Virus record (IMG/VR): IMGVR_UViG_3300022074_000400
Coordinates: 1-22,902 of that record
Length of the DNA stretch: 22,902 nt
Reading direction: 5' to 3' (one strand)
Source of the DNA: a virus
Part shown: positions 19,119 to 22,902 of the stretch, piece after piece
Position numbering within the stretch: position 1 is the stretch's first letter
Layout: each line of letters opens with the position of its first letter
Translations under genes and position numbers: made by a program
The notes under the pieces: generated by a model
Seen by the model: only the letters and a program-made list of their open reading frames with translations
Databases searched by the model: none
Told to the model about the DNA's origin: nothing

Positions 19119-19876
19119 AGATCATCGACCAAGATGGCCCAGCCAGTATTACTACCTTCTGGTTGCCATCTAGCGTCAAACTCTGCTTGGCGCACTCGTA
19201 CGTTACGCCCCAAATGCGGGTTGGAATGACCACCGTTTTGCATATCAGGCAAACCGCGTGGATCCTGCATTATCCACTCAGGGTCTGAACTATTCTTTGC
19301 TCGATAGCCATTTATAACACTATAGTGTCCGCAACTAACTGAGTTGCATGTTGGTGCGTGGATCGGTCCTTTATCGAGCCAACCAACAATAACTGGACGC
19401 CCCATCTCTATTTCTATTTCAATAATGTCTCGGTCTGCATTTTTAATAAATTTAGCATTTAGCCCAAGGCTTTCTAGCGCTTGTATCTGCGCTTCGACAG
19501 AAGTTGTGTCGCCATATTTAGCACGTATTTGATTATATTCATCATCTGATTTAACTTTGCCCCAGAAATTTGCAACCATCCCGCTTGCACTTGAGAAGCA
19601 CTCACGTAGGCCCGTACCGGTTTCATTGTCCAGTTGCGTGAAATAGCGCATGTAGACCTCTTGGTCAATGCCGCTTTCTTTCCACGCATCAAACCATGCG
19701 TTGTCTTCTTCCGCCAAAAGGTCTTGAGGCATTCGCTCCTCAAGTTCCTTAATTGCAGCCAACTGGTGGGGTGTACCACGGAACCAATGGAAGAATGGAA
19801 GCAAACTAAGGCCCATCGCTGCCCCAAACAACAATTGTCTGGTCACAACCTTAGTTGCGATTACTGTGGCCTTCAA
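19115..19876 (-). CDS. C39-like cysteine peptidase with N-terminal membrane segment
   Basis: The 253-residue protein has a C39-type papain-fold peptidase domain. RECFSSASG supplies the nucleophile Cys93, GHYSVINGY supplies His184, and MQDPRG supplies Asp205; DNETGTG upstream of the Cys and the GDTTSVEAQIQALESLG helix also match cyanophage homologues I recall. The N-terminus has a basic start and a hydrophobic stretch (QLLFGAAMGLSLLPFFHWF, residues 14-32) without an obvious cleavage site, suggesting a signal anchor. The position beside small membrane genes suggests peptidoglycan cleavage during lysis, possibly as an endolysin. Two further Cys (177, 182) could form a disulfide. The start overlaps the upstream gene by 26 bases. 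Confidence 0.7.
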   Translation of the reverse strand: MKATVIATKVVTRQLLFGAAMGLSLLPFFHWFRGTPHQLAAIKELEERMPQDLLAEEDNAWFDAWKESGIDQEVYMRYFTQLDNETGTGLRECFSSASGMVANFWGKVKSDDEYNQIRAKYGDTTSVEAQIQALESLGLNAKFIKNADRDIIEIEIEMGRPVIVGWLDKGPIHAPTCNSVSCGHYSVINGYRAKNSSDPEWIMQDPRGLPDMQNGGHSNPHLGRNVRVRQAEFDARWQPEGSNTGWAILVDDL

Positions 19877-20105
19877 GCCTTGCTACTGATTGTTCCAGCA
19901 TTGAAAGGCGAGCAAAAATTTCTTGATCTCTCGTTCTGATGTCCGTGTGAAGGATGTCCATCCTGCTGGCTAAATTATCGACAGCAGTCGTCAAACGCAC
20001 CAAGGATTCCCTTCCTTGCTGGCTTTGGCGGTTTATTCCCGTTAGACCAGCAGAAGCAGCTCCAACAGATGCTCCTGCTATCGCAGCCCAGATTTCAACC
20101 ACCAT
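19851..20105 (-). CDS. Membrane-anchored coiled-coil protein, lysis region
   Basis: The 84-residue product has an N-terminal membrane segment (VEIWAAIAGASVGAASAGLTGI, about residues 3-24). It is followed by a long coiled coil (ESLVRLTTAVDNLASRMDILHTDIRTRDQEIFARLSMLEQSVARLEGH). The layout resembles XhlA-type haemolysins and small cyanophage proteins encoded beside peptidases. It may form part of a holin or spanin complex. It heads the leftward operon and overlaps the peptidase gene by 26 bases. Its ATG is just 23 bp from the divergent gene's ATG, so both starts share a very short control region. Confidence 0.65.
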   Translation of the reverse strand: MVVEIWAAIAGASVGAASAGLTGINRQSQQGRESLVRLTTAVDNLASRMDILHTDIRTRDQEIFARLSMLEQSVARLEGHSNRN

Positions 20106-20128
20106 TCGACCTATAGCGTCACTTCATC

Positions 20129-20392
20129 ATGGCAGAGTCACCAGAAAAGCAAGAACAGGAGGAATCCAACTCGCGGCTAGGCGACGTAATCAAGGTTGTG
20201 TTGCTTGGCTGGGCAATGGCAATCTTGACTGCCAACTACCTTGGCGTCTTCAAGCAATCCCTAGATCCAACCTACCCAGCCAGTATCTTAAGTGGCACAG
20301 CTGCTTCCTTTGGACTGTCGGTCGGCAACAACAGGAAGAAAAAAGAGGAGTCTACAATTAAGGAACAAACCCCTACGGCAAAGCCAAAATGA
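20129..20392 (+). CDS. Small membrane protein, holin candidate
   Basis: The 87-residue product has an acidic N-terminus, a clear membrane helix (VIKVVLLGWAMAILTANYLGV, about residues 20-40), a second weaker hydrophobic stretch (YPASILSGTAASFGLSVG, about 48-66) and a basic C-terminal tail (NNRKKKEES...). This is a usual holin shape: two membrane helices with a charged tail, beside a peptidase gene. I recall similar proteins in cyanophages with DPTYPAS in the loop. It is divergent from the lysis operon with only 23 bp between starts. The stop overlaps the next ATG (ATGA). Confidence 0.6.
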   Translation: MAESPEKQEQEESNSRLGDVIKVVLLGWAMAILTANYLGVFKQSLDPTYPASILSGTAASFGLSVGNNRKKKEESTIKEQTPTAKPK

Positions 20393-20886
20393 AACGCTTA
20401 GCTCTGGTATTGGGCTTCACACTGCTGGCCGTTCCAGTGCAAGCAGACTTGACTCATAAAATACAAAATAGCGTGCAGCTGACAGTTGATGGAGCGGGAT
20501 CAATCACAACTCGCCTTCCGAGTTCAATGTCAGTATCTGGGTCTAACGTTACTTTGGACACTGCTCCTGTGCTGGGCACATTATCTTCCGGCACTGCCCT
20601 TGGTTACACTCCTGGCGCTTACAGTATTACTACTGCTGGTGACGCATTTTCGTATGCAGAAAATTACATTGAAGGAGACGACGTACCAACACTCCTGTCA
20701 ACAACAGTCACGTCAGGAGTAGTGCCAGTTTTGCCGATCATGGGGCAAACAACCACAACTTCAGCTGGAGTTGCTGGTTCTTTAGCCGGTTCAATAGCCA
20801 CGGACGGTGCAATTTCCGTTACTGCAGGTGGAGCGGGAACAACAGTAATCGGCCAGAGCATTATTTCTATTTTTGCAGGAGACTGA
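20389..20886 (+). CDS. Secreted cyanophage-type protein, 165 aa
   Basis: A Sec signal peptide is clear: MKR, hydrophobic core LALVLGFTLLAV, and cleavage after VQA at residue 19. The mature part starts DLTHKIQNSVQLTVDGAGS and is beta-rich, Thr/Ser/Gly-rich and almost free of Lys (TTTTSAGVAGSLAGSIATDG...). I recall ADLTHK..SVQLTVDGA proteins from Synechococcus phages, without known function. It is the first of three successive genes with signal sequences. Possible roles are a periplasmic protein during infection or an exported virion-surface component. ATG overlaps the upstream stop. Confidence 0.75.
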   Translation: MKRLALVLGFTLLAVPVQADLTHKIQNSVQLTVDGAGSITTRLPSSMSVSGSNVTLDTAPVLGTLSSGTALGYTPGAYSITTAGDAFSYAENYIEGDDVPTLLSTTVTSGVVPVLPIMGQTTTTSAGVAGSLAGSIATDGAISVTAGGAGTTVIGQSIISIFAGD

Positions 20887-21278
20887 TGCGCTGGTTATTG
20901 CTTCTTTTCTTGTACGCTCCAGCGGTAAATGCTGTCCCCGTTATTCCAAATTTTCAGACTGGCTCACTCACGTCCCACACAGAAACCACGAGCTTAGTGA
21001 CGGAGAGTATCGTTAGTGAGGATTTTGCTACTGGGTACGAGTACAGCATCTCTGGCACAAACATCCAAGTCAACGGCAACTTGAATCCTATCGCTGAAAC
21101 CACAGTTAACGGATGGACTTCCCTAGGACAAAGACCAGAATGGTCAGTCGTAAACCCTGGCAGTGCCTTCAGTTATGCCGAAAGCTACCAAGGCCCAGGG
21201 CTGTCAAATCGAACTACGATTCAGCGCACAACAGAAATAACAAGTATTACGGATACTGTAAGTACCTTCTCTCAGTAA
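20886..21278 (+). CDS. Secreted cyanophage-type protein, 130 aa
   Basis: The signal peptide is short (MRWLLLLFLYAPAVNA, cleavage after residue 16). The mature part begins VPVIPNFQTGSLTSHTETTSLVTESIVSEDF and continues with YEYSISGTNIQVNG, PGSAFSYAESYQGPGLSNRTTI and a Thr/Ser-rich end. It is a beta-rich protein that I recall in related form from cyanophages (VPVIPNF...SHTETT), of unknown function. The SAFSYAES/YAENY elements are shared with the upstream protein (DAFSYAENY), so the two are likely diverged relatives. The ATG overlaps the upstream stop. The 3' end overlaps the next gene in another frame. Confidence 0.75.
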   Translation: MRWLLLLFLYAPAVNAVPVIPNFQTGSLTSHTETTSLVTESIVSEDFATGYEYSISGTNIQVNGNLNPIAETTVNGWTSLGQRPEWSVVNPGSAFSYAESYQGPGLSNRTTIQRTTEITSITDTVSTFSQ

Positions 21279-21928
21279 TACTGCTTTCCGCTCCAGTAAA
21301 CGCAGAAGGTATCGGGGGAATATCTGCTACAGCGTCACCAACGGCAACTAGCAGCGGTTCAGTAAGCAACCAAGCCGTGCAAATCTTGCAGGGCAATAGT
21401 ATTACAAATTCTTATGGCAACAATATACAGTGCCAAGGCCCTACGCTGACCACCTCTGTTTATGGCAACCGCAACAAGTCGTGGAATTTGCCCTATGAAT
21501 ATGCTTACGATGACCCCGTCTATGACCTGACAGATATTGATGATGACGGAAGACTAGATAATCCAGGAGAGGTGTATTTCTACAAGGACACACGAACGGG
21601 CCAAAAAGATACGCATAACTACAATTTTGGCGTTTCAATACAGGCGACAATGCCTTTAGATGGTGGCTTGCAAGAGCGTTGCAAAGAAGCAGCAGAAACT
21701 CAAATTGCCTTGCAAAAACAAATACTGGCTAACAAGAGGCTTGATTTTGAATTGTCACGCGCCAGGGTCTGTTCAGAGCTACTAACGAAAGGTGTGCGTT
21801 TTGCCAAGAAATCACCTTACGCAAAAGTCTGCGCTGACATTCAGATCTATCAACCCGTTCCACATACACATCCTATTTCCGTAAAGCCCGCTGCTGCTGT
21901 CTCCGCTGGTAAGGAGCCTGCGCCTTAG
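21140..21928 (+). CDS. Third secreted protein, start codon uncertain
   Basis: From the signal-like segment KYLLSVILLSAPVNA (cleavage before EGIGGIS) onward, the protein resembles another cyanophage secreted family I recall (GISATASPTATSSGSV, YGNNIQCQGPT, DPVYDLTDIDDDGRLDNPGEV, RTGQKDTHNYN). A helical C-terminal part follows (ERCKEAAETQIALQKQILANKRLDFELSRARVC). In this frame no ATG, GTG or TTG occurs just before the signal peptide: the codon preceding Lys is TGT. The nearest proper start is ATG 21140, adding about 40 unconvincing residues that overlap the previous gene. The true start may be a non-standard codon, or the original ATG may have been lost. The 3' end overlaps a leftward gene by 56 bp. 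Confidence 0.65.
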   Translation: MVSRKPWQCLQLCRKLPRPRAVKSNYDSAHNRNNKYYGYCKYLLSVILLSAPVNAEGIGGISATASPTATSSGSVSNQAVQILQGNSITNSYGNNIQCQGPTLTTSVYGNRNKSWNLPYEYAYDDPVYDLTDIDDDGRLDNPGEVYFYKDTRTGQKDTHNYNFGVSIQATMPLDGGLQERCKEAAETQIALQKQILANKRLDFELSRARVCSELLTKGVRFAKKSPYAKVCADIQIYQPVPHTHPISVKPAAAVSAGKEPAP

Positions 21929-22394
21929 GTGCTTTGCCCAGTGCCTTCTGGATTTTGACCGCTAGCTTTTTGATTGTTGGTTTGATTAGTTTCAACAAAA
22001 AGGGTGTTGCAAGAGCTGTTGAAACTGCAATGGCAGAAGACAAGCTGACGTTCACTGCCTGCGGCAAACTCGGAACAGCCTCGATCACTTGCTGGACAAT
22101 TGGGTTGACTGGTTTTTCAACTTCTTGTTGTACAGGTTCTGGAGGCTTAGGCTTTGGCAGCTGTACTGGTGGAGCGGGTAAAGGTTCAGGTTGTTTGCTT
22201 TTTGCTGGCGCAACTTTTGGTGCTTGCACCTCTGGCTCAAAATCCAAAGGGTCAAACGCTGGCATATCAATGATTGGCGTTCCAATCTCTAGCGTTACTG
22301 GTGGTGCGCTAGGTACTGATGGAGGTTCTGTCAGCCATGTACGCACTTCCGGCAACTGAATCGATCTAACCCCAATTTCAGGAATTTCTGGCAT
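21873..22394 (-). CDS. Pro-rich membrane protein, cyanophage type
   Basis: The ATG at 22394 is chosen because MPEIPEIGVRSIQLPEVRTWLTEPPSVPSAPPVTLEIGTPI matches the start of a cyanophage protein family I recall. An upstream extension to 22442 would add 16 residues inside the divergent gene. A Pro/Lys/Glu-rich linker (about residues 50-110, TonB-like in composition) is followed by a hydrophobic segment (LSSAIAVSTALATPFLLKLI) and a very basic tail (IKKLAVKIQKALGKAPKAQAPYQRRQQQRALRK). It looks like a membrane protein with an extended arm; a role in adsorption, lysis or virion structure is unproven. Its start codon overlaps the divergent gene's start codon by two bases. Confidence 0.7.
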   Translation of the reverse strand: MPEIPEIGVRSIQLPEVRTWLTEPPSVPSAPPVTLEIGTPIIDMPAFDPLDFEPEVQAPKVAPAKSKQPEPLPAPPVQLPKPKPPEPVQQEVEKPVNPIVQQVIEAVPSLPQAVNVSLSSAIAVSTALATPFLLKLIKPTIKKLAVKIQKALGKAPKAQAPYQRRQQQRALRK

Positions 22395-22671
22395 GAAGTC
22401 TGAACGGTTTACAGCAGGCGAGCTTTGGATTGAACGTACCAAGCAACGCGAAGGTCCGCCTTATGTCTATACCTGCCTTAGTGGCAAGACATCTAGGTTA
22501 TTTACTGACCCAAAAGCTCTGCTGAAATTTGTCCGTTGGCCTAAGGGAACTCAAACGGGAGATCAGTTACGCGAATGGCTTTCCTTTTTTAAGGAAACGG
22601 AATCGGTAGGCCAGTCTCCGTTGGTAGTTCAGGCATCACCTGCTCAATCTGATCAGGAATCATCTCAGTAA
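22393..22671 (+). CDS. Hypothetical cyanophage-type protein, 92 aa
   Basis: The product starts MKSERFTAGELWIERTKQREGPPYVYTCLSGKTSRLFTDPKALLKFVRWPKGTQTGDQLREWLSFF, an alpha/beta core that resembles a small cyanophage protein I recall (RFT..ELW..R....GPPYYYTCL...FTDPKALLKFVRWP). The last 25 residues are polar and variable. The ATG overlaps the divergent ATG in the palindrome CATG. AGGA lies nine bases upstream, within the other gene. The 3' end overlaps the leftward gene at 22589-22816 by 83 bp. Function unknown. Confidence 0.7.
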   Translation: MKSERFTAGELWIERTKQREGPPYVYTCLSGKTSRLFTDPKALLKFVRWPKGTQTGDQLREWLSFFKETESVGQSPLVVQASPAQSDQESSQ

Positions 22672-22816
22672 CCTTTCCGGTTACGTCACCAGTGATGCTG
22701 TCCGCATAACGAGTGATCATGCCTGGCAGCCTTGAGTACAGCATCACAGAACTGCCAAGCATCCCTGCTGACATGATGAATGCCAAGACAGACAGAACGT
22801 TGAATAGCTTTTGCAT
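22589..22816 (-). CDS. Small membrane protein, cyanophage type, 75 aa
   Basis: The N-terminal segment MQKLFNVLSVLAFIMSAGMLGSSVML (residues 1-26) is a membrane anchor or uncleaved signal. The remainder is acidic and Pro-containing (SRLPGMITRYADSITGDVTGKVTEMIPDQIEQVMPELPTETGLPIPFP). The MQKLFNVLSV start and the Pro-rich acidic end match a cyanophage family I recall, of unknown role. The start codon directly follows the U-tract of a strong terminator hairpin, so no Shine-Dalgarno sequence is present. The 3' third overlaps the rightward gene at 22393. Confidence 0.7.
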   Translation of the reverse strand: MQKLFNVLSVLAFIMSAGMLGSSVMLYSRLPGMITRYADSITGDVTGKVTEMIPDQIEQVMPELPTETGLPIPFP

Positions 22817-22854
22817 AAAAAAGACCCTCCTTGCTGTGTGAGCACCAAGGAGGG
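22817..22854 (-). terminator. Strong terminator abutting a start codon
   Basis: CCCTCCTTG (22825-22833) and CAAGGAGGG (22846-22854) form a perfect 9-bp stem with a 12-nt loop. On the minus strand it is followed by TC and six T residues, which run directly into the ATG at 22816. It probably ends the gene lying off the right edge of the window. Confidence 0.8.
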
Positions 22855-22879
22855 GTAGCAGTTCTGTATTTAGGTTAGC

Positions 22880-22902
22880 TCAGAAAACGTACTTGCTGCC
22901 AA
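22880..22902 (-). CDS. Possible 3' end of a gene beyond the right edge
   Basis: On the minus strand the last bases read GSKYVF followed by TGA, a plausible protein C-terminus placed 25 bp before a terminator hairpin. Only six codons are visible, and two other frames are also open, so the reading frame is uncertain. Confidence 0.3.

Larger units (their letters stand above)
1755..21296 (+). repeat. Polar octamer CGYTCCAG, 18 plus-strand copies
   Basis: CGYTCCAG starts on the plus strand at 1755, 5402, 6384, 8193, 9296, 9701, 9872, 10606, 10669, 10976, 11080, 11151, 13114, 14574, 18931, 20430, 20915 and 21289. By eye I find one reverse copy (CTGGAACG, 3623-3630). Chance expectation with equal base use is below one per strand. 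Copies lie in genes of both directions, in several frames and in an intergenic hairpin, so most are not explained by one peptide. Eight fall between 9296 and 11158. A strand-specific recognition sequence is the natural reading. Confidence 0.75.

Noticed and set aside
21934-22359. A 141-codon plus-strand frame opposite the Pro-rich protein gene
   Set aside because: The minus-strand product has the recognisable PEIPEIG...LPEVRTW start, a linker and a membrane segment; the plus frame gives Gly/Ser/Thr low complexity with scattered Cys.

Overview
The window looks like part of the genome of a tailed double-stranded DNA phage, probably a cyanophage with a siphovirus-type long tail infecting a marine-type Synechococcus or Prochlorococcus. 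The phage call rests on recognisable major capsid, scaffold, portal, tail tube and terminase genes, a complete replication set (primase-polymerase/helicase, family A DNA polymerase, ssDNA-binding protein, PD-(D/E)XK exonuclease) and a lysis region. The cyanobacterial host is inferred from many small proteins that resemble cyanophage proteins I remember (the Lys/Arg-rich small genes at 3.7-5.0 kb, the C39-type peptidase, the secreted and Pro-rich proteins at 20.4-22.8 kb). No search was run. No integrase, tRNA, CRISPR array or insertion sequence was seen. I noticed no copy of the freshwater cyanobacterial repeat GCGATCGC.

Layout. (1) 1-6957, minus strand: small terminase, large terminase, NrdR-like zinc ribbon, three small basic proteins, tail tube, another basic protein, portal, a tiny gene, scaffold, three direct repeats, major capsid protein, terminator, and the start of a head-completion protein. 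(2) 6958-7446: divergent control region with a promoter and a recurring TGTAGCA motif. (3) 7447-10571, plus: about eleven small, mostly unknown genes, many coupled by ATGA overlaps, some separated by terminator hairpins. (4) 12356-10497, minus: ssDNA-binding protein, exonuclease, small helical protein. (5) 12505-18732, plus: primase/helicase with an iteron-rich 3' end that is a strong replication-origin candidate, small genes including two ribbon-helix-helix-like proteins, and DNA polymerase. (6) 20105-18713, minus: coiled-coil membrane protein, C39-like peptidase, membrane protein, small helical protein. (7) 20129-22902: membrane protein, three successive genes for secreted proteins, and a terminal cluster of genes on alternating strands whose ends overlap.

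How it fits together. The left block packages DNA and builds the head and tail tube. The middle blocks copy and process DNA, with replication probably starting at the AATGGGAC iterons inside the 3' end of the primase/helicase gene. The 18.7-20.4 kb region probably handles lysis. The most unusual signals are at DNA level. One is the octamer CGYTCCAG, found 18 times on the plus strand and once on the minus strand regardless of gene direction. The second is eight AATGGGAC/GTCCCATT copies packed into 261 bp in all reading frames. The third is three 16-bp repeats before the capsid gene. The fourth is several terminator-like hairpins whose U-tract runs almost directly into the next start codon.
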